Part shown: positions 1-5,536 of the stretch, piece after piece
Layout: each line of letters begins with the position of its first letter
Position numbering within the stretch: the first letter of the stretch is position 1
Source of the DNA: Spirochaetaceae bacterium
GTDB lineage: Bacteria > Spirochaetota > Spirochaetia > B11-G9
Reading direction: 5' to 3'
DNA length: 5,536 bases
Assembly (NCBI GenBank): GCA_030643345.1
Contig: DAOWMA010000171.1
Coordinates: 1 to 5,536, forward strand
Notes under the pieces: generated by a model
Database searches by the model: none
Told to the model about the DNA's origin: nothing
The model's input: the letters and a program-made list of their open reading frames with translations, nothing else
Program-made: the position numbers and the translations under genes

Positions 1-1
1 C

Positions 2-1765
2 CAATCCTTTTTTCCGGATAACGCAGTTGAATATTTTGTTTCCTATTATGATTATTATCAGCCTGAAGCATATGTCCCCTCAAGAGATCTGTATATAGAA
101 AAAGATTCTTCCATAAATGATGAAATTGACAGGATGAGACTCGCAACCACTATGTCATTGATGGAACGAAAGGACGTTATTGTTGTTTCCTCTGTCTCAT
201 GTATCTACGGACTTGGGAATCCAAAATCATTTAAAGAGATGAGTCTTAGATTAGATGTGGGTCAGTTATTTGATATCTCTAAGTTAAATAAGGAACTTAT
301 CAGTCTGCAGTTCACAAGAAATGATTCAATTTTAAAGAGGGCAGGATTCAGGGTTAAAGGTGATGTTGTCGAAATCTACCCTGCATATCTGAAGGATGCT
401 TACAGGTTGGAAATTGACTGGGACAACCTTGCCAGAATTAGGAAAATAGATCCTCTTACAGGTGGTACAATAGCTGAACTTGATACAGTTGTAATATACC
501 CTTCAAAGCACTTTGTAATGCCGGAAGATCAGTTGCGGAATTCAATTGGAGTTATTCGCAATGAGTTATCTGAAAGATACATCGAGCTTACGGATAATGG
601 ACAGATAGTGGAAGCACAGCGTTTAAAAACAAGGACCGAGTATGATCTTGAAATGATGGAGGAGATAGGTTACTGCCCGGGGATAGAAAATTACTCTGCT
701 CCTTTAAGCGGAAGAACAGCCGGTGAACGCCCTTCAGTATTGATAGATTATTTCCCTGATAATTTTCTGACACTTATAGATGAATCCCATGTAACTCTTT
801 CGCAAATTGGTGCTATGTATGAGGGGGACCGTTCCAGAAAAAATAATCTTGTCAATCATGGATTCAGACTGCCCTCCGCCCTGGATAACAGGCCCTTATT
901 TTTTGCCGAATTCGAAGAACTTACAGACAGAGTTCTTTATATATCTGCCACACCCCGTAAAGAGGAATTACGAAAGAGTGATAATGTTGTTGAACAAATT
1001 ATACGCCCCACTGGTCTTTTAGATCCTGAAATTGATGTAAGGCCTACAGTCGGACAGATAGAAAATCTCTATGGAGAGATAATAAAGAGGATTAAACGTA
1101 AAGAGAGGGTTCTTATTACTACCCTTACAAAAAAGATGTCAGAAGATCTAACTGATTATTATGCTGGACTTGGTTTAAAAATAAGGTATCTCCATTCCGA
1201 AATTGAAACTATAGAGAGGGTAGAGATTCTCCGGGACCTTCGTCTTGGAACTATTGATGTTCTTGTTGGAATAAACCTCCTTCGTGAGGGCCTTGATCTT
1301 CCGGAAGTTTCACTGGTTGCTATCCTGGATGCTGACAAGATTGGGTTTCTCCGTTCTGCAACTTCTCTTATTCAAACTATAGGAAGAGCTGCCCGAAATG
1401 TGAAAGGTACAGTTATTATGTATGCAGATAAATATTCAACAGCTATGGAAGAGGCAATAAACGAAACCAATGAACGGCGTGAGAAACAGATAGTCTATAA
1501 CCTGGAGCATGGTATTACTCCCGAAAGTATAGTTAAAGCTGTAACAGATCTACTGGTCAGAAAAAAAGAGGGAACAAAAAATTCAGAAAAAGTTAATCTG
1601 GATATAATAAAGCAGGGATACAATATTCTTATTCCCGGGGAAAGAAAAAAGCTGGTTAAAAAACTTGAATCAGTTATGCTGGAACACGCTAAAAATATGG
1701 AGTTCGAAGAGGCTGCAGTAGTTCGGGATGAAATAAAAGAATTGAAAGATCAATTCTCAATTTAG
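2..1765 (+). CDS. uvrB: UvrABC excision nuclease subunit B, 5'-truncated by the window edge
   Basis: This is UvrB, the ATP-dependent subunit of cytoplasmic nucleotide excision repair that receives damaged DNA from UvrA, verifies the lesion and recruits UvrC. The frame is open from base 2, giving 587 visible residues. The family is usually about 660-680, and the beta-hairpin tyrosines (visible residues 15, 16, 18, 19) match Y92-Y96 of Bacillus UvrB, so about 77 residues including Walker A are outside the window. Also seen are VSCIYGLG, helicase motif II D-E-S-H at residue 260 (base 779), the EGLDLPEVSLVAILDADK segment, motif VI QTIGRAARN from residue 458, and a C-terminal UVR domain at about 551-584 (E-F-E-E-A-A-x-x-R-D-E-I), which in this family contacts UvrC. 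An ATG at 134 is internal, because strong UvrB similarity continues upstream of it. One oddity is DADK-I-GFLRS, where the family normally has DADK-E-GFLRS. The identification is very secure. Confidence 0.98.
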   Translation, partial: QSFFPDNAVEYFVSYYDYYQPEAYVPSRDLYIEKDSSINDEIDRMRLATTMSLMERKDVIVVSSVSCIYGLGNPKSFKEMSLRLDVGQLFDISKLNKELISLQFTRNDSILKRAGFRVKGDVVEIYPAYLKDAYRLEIDWDNLARIRKIDPLTGGTIAELDTVVIYPSKHFVMPEDQLRNSIGVIRNELSERYIELTDNGQIVEAQRLKTRTEYDLEMMEEIGYCPGIENYSAPLSGRTAGERPSVLIDYFPDNFLTLIDESHVTLSQIGAMYEGDRSRKNNLVNHGFRLPSALDNRPLFFAEFEELTDRVLYISATPRKEELRKSDNVVEQIIRPTGLLDPEIDVRPTVGQIENLYGEIIKRIKRKERVLITTLTKKMSEDLTDYYAGLGLKIRYLHSEIETIERVEILRDLRLGTIDVLVGINLLREGLDLPEVSLVAILDADKIGFLRSATSLIQTIGRAARNVKGTVIMYADKYSTAMEEAINETNERREKQIVYNLEHGITPESIVKAVTDLLVRKKEGTKNSEKVNLDIIKQGYNILIPGERKKLVKKLESVMLEHAKNMEFEEAAVVRDEIKELKDQFSI

Positions 1766-1766
1766 A

Positions 1767-1781
1767 GCAGGGGGACCCTGC
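1767..1781. repeat. Perfect 6-3-6 hairpin just after uvrB
   Basis: GCAGGG and CCCTGC form a perfect 6-bp stem around a GGA loop, starting 2 bases after the uvrB stop codon. No T-run follows on either strand, so it is a poor intrinsic terminator; it could stabilise the mRNA 3' end or be a short repeat. It begins with GAGCAGG and has CCG 17 bases after the first G, as does the second hairpin unit inside the DUF445 gene (from 3507). That hints at a shared repeat family. Confidence 0.5.
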
Positions 1782-1810
1782 CCGTACATTGTGTCTACCA
1801 TAATAATTGT

Positions 1811-1838
1811 TTGACATATATCTATATTGTTGTATGTC
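1811..1838 (+). promoter_or_regulatory. Candidate sigma-70 promoter for the lipoprotein-DUF445 pair
   Basis: A perfect -35 TTGACA (1811-1816) is followed after 16 bases by a weak -10 TATGTC (1833-1838). A transcript would begin near 1845, about 22 bases before the ATG at 1867. This arrangement argues against the upstream TTG at 1807 as the start codon, because that codon would precede the transcript. The weak -10 keeps confidence low. Confidence 0.35.
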
Positions 1839-1866
1839 CATATCATTGTGTGGTATATTACGGGCT

Positions 1867-2244
1867 ATGAAAATATGTATTGTAATTCTTCTTTTATTCT
1901 CCAGTTTATTTTTATCCTGTAAAGATGAAAAGACCACTTTTGATATTGATTTACCAGCTACTTCAGTTTTGTCAGTTCAGTCCCGGTGGAGCGTAATTAA
2001 TTCAACTCACCTGCGGTTGCGGGAAAAACCGGATATTAACAGTAAGGCTATAACTACTTTATGGAAGGGATATGTTCTGGAAGTTGTTTCTCAAAGCTCT
2101 GTCAGGGAAACCCTGGAAGGTAAGGATGGTTACTGGTATCAGGTGAAGTACGGTGGTCTTCAGGGATGGGTTTTTGGGGCTTATCTTAAATTTTTTGAGA
2201 CAAAGGACAGCGCAGAGAAAAGCTCCAGGGAAATTAAAGGTTAA
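1867..2244 (+). CDS. Small lipoprotein with a bacterial SH3 (SH3b) domain
   Basis: The 125-residue product starts with a lipoprotein signal peptide: M-K, a hydrophobic run (residues 5-16), then L-F-L-S-C with the lipidated cysteine at 18. The -3 Phe is unusual for E. coli but fits the looser spirochaetal lipobox. Residues about 45-108 form an SH3b-like domain: LRLREKPDINSK, a hydrophobic V-L-E-V-V strand, the G-Y-W-Y-Q-V-K-Y core, and the closing G-W-V-F-G-A-Y-L. Such domains often bind peptidoglycan or envelope proteins; the ligand here is unknown. A longer frame runs upstream to a TTG at 1807, but the ATG at 1867 puts the signal peptide exactly at the N-terminus and lies downstream of the candidate promoter. 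No strong ribosome binding site is visible. Its TAA overlaps the ATG of the next gene by one base (TAATG), indicating translational coupling and probably a shared envelope role. The domain call is good; the function is open. Confidence 0.85.
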   Translation: MKICIVILLLFSSLFLSCKDEKTTFDIDLPATSVLSVQSRWSVINSTHLRLREKPDINSKAITTLWKGYVLEVVSQSSVRETLEGKDGYWYQVKYGGLQGWVFGAYLKFFETKDSAEKSSREIKG

Positions 2245-3905
2245 TGGATCTTTTTTTTAGGTTGGTTCCATGGTTCCTTCCTCCCCTTATTGGTGCTGCT
2301 ATTGGTTATATAACCAATGCCATTGCTATTACAATGCTTTTCAGACCTCATAGGGAAAAAAGATTTTTATCTATTAAATTGCCTATGACTCCGGGTATTA
2401 TTCCAAAACAGCGTTATGAACTGTCGGAAAGTGTCGGCAGGATGGTTTCCAGAGAGCTCCTGACTGAAGATGCTGTACGAAAACAAATAAGATCCAAATC
2501 TTTCCTTAAAAGTGTGGACCACAGTATAAAAGCATTTCTTGATCTTGTAATAGAAACGCCCATTGCAGAGCTAAAATCCCAATTTATAAAATCACGTCTG
2601 AAGATTAGAACGGAAAATGAAATTTCAAAATCTTTTCTACCTGAACTTCTTGGTAATTTTATAAATTCGAAAGGATTTTTAAACCTCATGGATAATCTCC
2701 TGGATAAAGGGATAATCTATCTTAAAGATAAAACTCCGAATATGCTTTTCCATGATAAAAAAGAAAGGCCTAATAAAATAGAAGGAGCAGTAGATAAACT
2801 TTTATCCATTCTTCTCTCTGCAGGCCTTGAGGAAAGATTTTTAAATATTGTTGACAGATGGATGGAGAAGGCTGTTCACGATAACTACCATCTTTCGGTT
2901 ATTCTTACAGAAAAAAATATAGGAAGATTTATTGATATTTCCGGAAAGCTTTATATACGGCTTTTTCCACATTTTATCCATTTCCTTAACAGTAAAGATG
3001 TTACAAAGGAACTGGAGATTCATGGGCGCCGCCTTCTTGAAGATATAATTAACAAGCTTAATAAAATACAGCGTTTTCTTATTTCTGCAGGTCAGTATGA
3101 TAGAACTCTTGATGATAATATGGCAGGTATTGTAAAAGATACAATTAACAATTTCAGAGACTACGGCGAGAATAAAAAAAATATTGATAATATGGCAGCC
3201 GGGCTGGAACGACGACTTGTTGCTTTAAGTCAGACAACTGCCGGTCAGATTTTTACAGAGTGGGATGGAGATCTTTTTAAAGATCTTCACAATATTGAAA
3301 GATCAGTATTTGAGTTTATTCGAAATCCGATAGTATCGGAAAATATCAGAAACTGGCTTTTGGGTTTTTATAGTAAATATGAAAACATTGAAATGGAAGT
3401 ACTTCTTTCCGATTGGTTAAGATTATCATTTGCAGATATAAAAAATAGAATTCTTAAGTTTATCTTTCCAGGGGATGCATGGGCGAGCAGCCAAGGCTGC
3501 ATGGCCGAGCAGGAAGCTTGCTTCCGACCAGGCAAACTTGTTTGCGACCAGCCAAAAGGGGAAATTGCTTCAAGTATGTTAACAGGTATTTTTAATATCA
3601 TTACAAATAATGGGAATATGGCTGTTAAGGAAATTATAAATATTTCACCGGATGTCAGAAGTAAAATTGATACAAACCTTACTTCAACTCTAATAGGAAT
3701 TGTAGATGATAAAGTCCCTCAGATTCTGGAAAGCATCGATGTAAACAACCTTGTTGTAGATAAAATTAATACCCTGGATATGGAGAAGGTAGAAAAACTG
3801 ATACTGGATATTGTCCGAAAACAGCTTCGATGGATAAACGTGTTTGGTGCACTACTGGGTTCGATAATCGGCGGTGCCCAGCTGCTGCTTAATATGTTTA
3901 TGTAG
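2244..3905 (+). CDS. DUF445-family membrane protein with an in-frame repeat insertion
   Basis: This 553-residue protein belongs to the DUF445 (YheB/YjiN-like) family, whose biochemical function is not established. The N-terminus has one membrane segment (about residues 7-32) with the signature G-Y-I-T-N-A-I-A-I-T-M-L-F-R-P, followed by MTPGIIPKQRYEL and the L-L-T-E-D-A-V stretch. A long charged, mostly helical middle part follows, and a second membrane segment (LRWINVFGALLGSIIGGAQ and beyond) ends the protein. Both ends are therefore probably anchored in the inner membrane, with the bulk on one side. The start overlaps the preceding lipoprotein stop, with a weak AAAGG three bases before the ATG. 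Residues about 412-438 differ sharply from the rest: they are encoded by a GC-rich block of three hairpins and contain all three cysteines (419, 426, 434) of the protein. Both sides continue in the same frame, so the gene is probably intact. The family call is firm; effect of the insert is unknown. Confidence 0.9.
   Translation: MDLFFRLVPWFLPPLIGAAIGYITNAIAITMLFRPHREKRFLSIKLPMTPGIIPKQRYELSESVGRMVSRELLTEDAVRKQIRSKSFLKSVDHSIKAFLDLVIETPIAELKSQFIKSRLKIRTENEISKSFLPELLGNFINSKGFLNLMDNLLDKGIIYLKDKTPNMLFHDKKERPNKIEGAVDKLLSILLSAGLEERFLNIVDRWMEKAVHDNYHLSVILTEKNIGRFIDISGKLYIRLFPHFIHFLNSKDVTKELEIHGRRLLEDIINKLNKIQRFLISAGQYDRTLDDNMAGIVKDTINNFRDYGENKKNIDNMAAGLERRLVALSQTTAGQIFTEWDGDLFKDLHNIERSVFEFIRNPIVSENIRNWLLGFYSKYENIEMEVLLSDWLRLSFADIKNRILKFIFPGDAWASSQGCMAEQEACFRPGKLVCDQPKGEIASSMLTGIFNIITNNGNMAVKEIINISPDVRSKIDTNLTSTLIGIVDDKVPQILESIDVNNLVVDKINTLDMEKVEKLILDIVRKQLRWINVFGALLGSIIGGAQLLLNMFM
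3477..3550. repeat. In-frame palindromic repeat block inside the DUF445 gene
   Basis: Three perfect 6-2-6 hairpins stand in a row: GCAGCC-AA-GGCTGC (3487-3500), GGAAGC-TT-GCTTCC (3512-3525) and GCAAAC-TT-GTTTGC (3532-3545). CGAGCA or CGACCA recurs at 3484, 3506, 3525 and 3545, giving a period of 19-22 bases. The first two units also share a 14-base direct repeat with one mismatch (3477-3490 and 3499-3512). The block is clearly GC-richer than its AT-rich host gene. It has no stop in the host frame and encodes a segment that includes QEACFRPGKLVCDQPKG. This resembles in kind, not in sequence, the Rickettsia palindromic elements that insert in genes. Exact edges are uncertain by about 10 bases, and whether it is dispersed in the genome cannot be seen here. 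Confidence 0.75.
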
Positions 3906-3907
3906 AT

Positions 3908-4013
3908 GGGGTAATTTTAGGAGGGGAAAGCCTTCCCCTCGCTCCAAACCCGCTTGTCTGTCCAGCTTTTTCCGGCTATCGCCGGGCCGGACAGGCGGTT
4001 TTTCCGCTACCCC
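3908..4013. repeat. Composite structured intergenic element
   Basis: The element is bounded by an inverted pair GGGGTA (3908-3913) and TACCCC (4008-4013). Inside lie a perfect 8-bp hairpin GAGGGGAA/TTCCCCTC with a 4-base loop (3921-3940), a long stem CTGTCC/GGACAG (3958-3963 with 3989-3994) capped by CCGGC-TATC-GCCGG (3972-3985), and GCGG-T5-CCGC (3995-4007). The block is GC-rich between AT-rich flanks and starts 3 bases after the DUF445 stop. A frame crossing it on the + strand (3874-4083) has no coding features I recognise. It looks like a folded RNA or DNA repeat that also serves as the operon end. Confidence 0.55.
3950..4003 (+). terminator. Probable intrinsic terminator of the lipoprotein-DUF445 operon
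   Basis: CCGC, an unpaired TTGT, then CTGTCC on the left can pair with GGACAG-GCGG on the right (3989-3998), directly followed by five T residues (3999-4003). The inner CCGGC/GCCGG hairpin strengthens the fold. It sits about 45 bases after the DUF445 stop in the orientation expected to end that transcript. The long, partly unpaired loop and the overlap with a possible repeat lower certainty. Confidence 0.5.
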
Positions 4014-4169
4014 TTCTTTTTTCTCTTCTGTGCTTATACATTTAAGTATGTTACTTGTTCTATTACTGCTAAAAACGTATTAGAAATAAAAAATGATTAG
4101 TAACAAGACAATAACTAGGATCACATTTCATTTAAAAAAGCCTGGAATATTGACCCTGCTATTGCCAGA

Positions 4170-4637
4170 TTGTTAGGAGAGTGTGTTGCATATATCAATG
4201 CTATCATTGAAACTCCAATTATTCCAAAGTATAGAACTGAACTATTGCAAGTCTCTCTAATTAAGGGTGCTCAGGCAATCACTGCTATTGAAGGAAATAC
4301 TCTTTCTGTTGAAGACATTATTAAATTGAGGGAGGGCAGTGAAAGTTTACCACCAAGCAAGGTATATCTTCAAAAAGAAGTAGATAATGTGATAGATGCC
4401 ATGAATTTTATCATGAAAAAACTTGTAGATAAAAATGAAATTGATATTATTTCACTTGATTTGATTGCTCATTTTCATAAATCCCTTGGAAGGGGGATTG
4501 GAGGGGCCTTCAATGCAACTCCCGGCGAGTATCGATCTTCAAATGTAATTGTAAGCAGTTACAGACCTCCAGGTGCCGGAAAAGTTATTGGATTGGTAGA
4601 AAATTTATGCAAATGGTTAAAAGTAGAATTCGGATAG
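4170..4637 (+). CDS. Fic protein N-terminal fragment (part of the pseudogene)
   Basis: The nominal start is a TTG, but similarity typical of Fic N-termini (A-W-N-I-D-P-A-I-A-R-L-L-G-E) continues upstream of it to about 4131, so the TTG is not the ancestral start. Counting from TTG, residues 37-43 read I-T-A-I-E-G-N, the position of the inhibitory (S/T)xxxE(G/N) helix that blocks ATP in autoinhibited Fic proteins; Glu41 is kept, but the first S/T is Ile. G-E-Y-R-S-S-N-V and Y-R-P-P-G-A-G-K-V follow, as usual before the Fic core. The fragment ends before the catalytic motif. If made, it would be an inactive helical piece. Confidence 0.6.
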   Translation: MLGECVAYINAIIETPIIPKYRTELLQVSLIKGAQAITAIEGNTLSVEDIIKLREGSESLPPSKVYLQKEVDNVIDAMNFIMKKLVDKNEIDIISLDLIAHFHKSLGRGIGGAFNATPGEYRSSNVIVSSYRPPGAGKVIGLVENLCKWLKVEFG

Positions 4638-4677
4638 CAATGGACGAACTGCAAGATTAGTAGAGTTTTACATTTTA

Positions 4678-5187
4678 ATGAGGGCCGGTGTTCCAAATAT
4701 TGCTTCACATGTACTTTCGAATCACTACAATGAAACAAGAACTATGTATTCCCGCCAAATAGAAATTGCTACCAGAAATAAGGATATCACTAATTTTTTA
4801 TATTACGCATTGGAAGGGTATCGCGACGGACTGGCAGAAGTTCTTGGAACCGTACAAAAATCCCAGCTTCATGTTTTCTGGCGAAATTTTATTTTTGACA
4901 CCTTTAATGAGTTTAAAAAAGATTCATCAGGCAGTTTGAATACAACAATGAGGCGAAAAAGAGAGCTTGTCCTTTTGTGGAATTTAAATGATGCTATTGA
5001 AACAACAGTGCTTGAAAATATCAATCCGAAAATTAACTCATTGTATTCGGAGTTGTCAAAAAAGACCCTTCATAGAGATATTGAGTGGTTGTCCGGTCAG
5101 GGTTTACTTCGTAGGGAGGGGAAAGGATATGTTCTGAATATGGAGATATTAAAAGATCATATGCCCAGGTGGGTGGAGCGTAGGTAG
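4678..5187 (+). CDS. Fic protein C-terminal fragment with winged-helix end (part of the pseudogene)
   Basis: Fic similarity in this frame begins at 4633, before the first ATG at 4678, so the ATG is internal and has no ribosome site. M-R-A-G-V-P-N-I-A-S-H and S-N-H-Y-N-E-T-R (residues 14-21) are the conserved post-motif helices of this Fic subgroup. E-G-Y-R-D-G-L and V-Q-K-S-Q follow. Residues about 121-152 form a winged helix-turn-helix (K-T-L-H-R-D-I-E-W-L, then G-L-L-R-R-E-G-K-G-Y-V), the regulatory or DNA-binding tail common in these proteins. The ancestral stop at 5185 appears intact. Confidence 0.6.
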   Translation: MRAGVPNIASHVLSNHYNETRTMYSRQIEIATRNKDITNFLYYALEGYRDGLAEVLGTVQKSQLHVFWRNFIFDTFNEFKKDSSGSLNTTMRRKRELVLLWNLNDAIETTVLENINPKINSLYSELSKKTLHRDIEWLSGQGLLRREGKGYVLNMEILKDHMPRWVERR

Positions 5188-5536
5188 GGTATAGGTTACA
5201 AAAGTTAATTTGCGGACCGGCCAAGATTGATACATGGTCATATTTGTAACAGATTTCCCGAACAGGTTATATGGAATGGAATTGTTTTTAGCTTCTGAGA
5301 TATAGGGAATTCTGGTGATATAATATGTTAACACTTCATTGTTTAGAATTGTCAGGAAGCCCCAACTGAAACAGACTGTGAATAGAAACTGTTTTATTTT
5401 TTAAGAAAACTTAAATTGGGAATTTGACTCTGGAGCTAGTTCACTGAAGGTAAATATGAATTACTAAATGATACAGATTTTACAACTGTTTAAATTAGGA
5501 ATTTAAGAAAAGAAAGAAACCCCGGTGATCAGCGAC
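5188..5536. other. Non-coding stretch after the Fic remnant
   Basis: I see no recognisable protein or RNA gene in these 349 bases. Two short minus-strand frames (5033-5224 and 5149-5334) have no family features, and the first lies mostly over Fic sequence. What can be seen is an 8-base inverted pair GTTACAAA/TTTGTAAC (5195-5202, 5243-5250), an extended -10-like TGATATAAT (5316-5324) without a convincing -35 and with no gene after it in the window, a weak terminator-like hairpin, and an imperfect direct repeat near the end. Confidence 0.6.
5367..5402 (+). terminator. Weak terminator-like hairpin downstream of the Fic remnant
   Basis: TGAAACAG (5367-5374) can pair with CTGTTTTA (5389-5396), with one G-U pair, around a 14-base loop, and six T residues follow (5397-5402). 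The stem is A/T-rich and the loop large, so termination would be inefficient. It lies 180 bases past the Fic stop and could be the old end of that transcript. Confidence 0.3.

Larger units (their letters stand above)
4119..5187 (+). pseudogene. Disrupted Fic-family (AMP-transferase-type) gene
   Basis: Two adjacent frames together make one Fic protein with a missing middle. The left part (frame of 4170-4637) runs from F-K-K-A-W-N-I-D-P to Y-R-P-P-G and W-L-K-V-E-F-G, then hits TAG at 4635. In the shifted frame D-S-N-G-R-T-A-R-L-V-E-F-Y-I-L starts at 4633 and runs straight into the right part. Fic enzymes carry HPFx(D/E)GNGR, whose His is the catalytic base in transferring AMP from ATP to target hydroxyls. 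Here only D-S-N-G-R remains, and the family region between the E-F and the motif, roughly 35-45 residues, is gone. The frame offset means the lost length leaves remainder 2 when divided by 3, so this is a deletion rather than a point frameshift. The 5' end is also poor: the frame opens after TAG at 4116 with no ATG or good ribosome site. No antitoxin gene is adjacent, and the gene is almost certainly catalytically dead. Confidence 0.85.

Noticed and set aside
588..1022. Short frames inside uvrB (588-773 minus, 807-1022 plus)
   Set aside because: They are shadows of the strongly conserved UvrB frame.
1689..1937. Minus-strand frame across the uvrB end and lipoprotein start
   Set aside because: It is antisense to two well-supported coding regions and shows no family features.
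3477..3550. CRISPR array as an explanation of the repeated hairpins
   Set aside because: The period is only 19-22 bases, there are no unique spacers, the palindromic cores vary, and the block is inside a coding frame with no cas genes nearby.
2414..3601. Minus-strand frames within the DUF445 gene (2414-2689, 2841-3023, 3368-3601)
   Set aside because: All lie opposite a convincing family member; the third is open only because of the GC-rich palindromic block.
3874..4083. 69-codon + strand frame across the structured intergenic block
   Set aside because: It overlaps the end of the DUF445 gene in another frame, its middle is simply the inverted-repeat block read as protein, and it has no ribosome site or recognisable domain.
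4050..4116. Imperfect inverted similarity around GTTACTTGTT and AGTAACAAGAC, as an operator or insertion end
   Set aside because: Too many mismatches and gaps are needed, and such matches are expected by chance in A/T-rich DNA.
4119..5187. Active Fic toxin-antitoxin or effector module
   Set aside because: The catalytic histidine region is deleted, the frame is broken, and no antitoxin gene is adjacent.

Overview
The window looks like a stretch of an AT-rich bacterial chromosome, most likely from a spirochaete (Treponema/Spirochaeta-like). That guess rests on a permissive lipoprotein signal (L-F-L-S-C) and on dense short palindromic repeats, and it is an inference of moderate confidence at best. 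All genes read on the + strand.

Region 1 (2-1765) is the 3' part of uvrB, the damage-verification helicase-like subunit of UvrABC excision repair. About 77 N-terminal residues, including the Walker A loop, lie before the window. A small perfect hairpin follows its stop codon.

Region 2 (1811-3905) is a candidate promoter followed by two tightly coupled envelope genes: a 125-residue lipoprotein with a bacterial SH3 domain, then a 553-residue DUF445-type membrane protein. The second gene starts inside the stop codon of the first (TAATG). The DUF445 gene carries a GC-rich block at about 3477-3550 made of three back-to-back 6-2-6 hairpins separated by a recurring CGA(G/C)CA. It stays in frame and adds about 25 residues, including the only three cysteines of the protein. 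It looks like a palindromic mobile or repetitive element inserted in a coding gene.

Region 3 (3908-4013) is a non-coding composite of nested inverted repeats ending in a terminator-like stem plus T-tract, closed by GGGGTA/TACCCC. It probably ends the preceding operon and may itself be a dispersed repeat.

Region 4 (about 4119-5187) is a broken Fic-family gene. An internal deletion removed the catalytic histidine side of the Fic motif, leaving only D-S-N-G-R, and shifted the frame. The 5' end also lacks a good start. Region 5 (5188-5536) has no recognisable gene; it holds a weak terminator-like hairpin and an imperfect direct repeat.

The most interesting signals are the in-frame palindromic insert, a possibly related hairpin after uvrB, and the structured repeat at 3908-4013. 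No complete new defence or metabolic system is visible.
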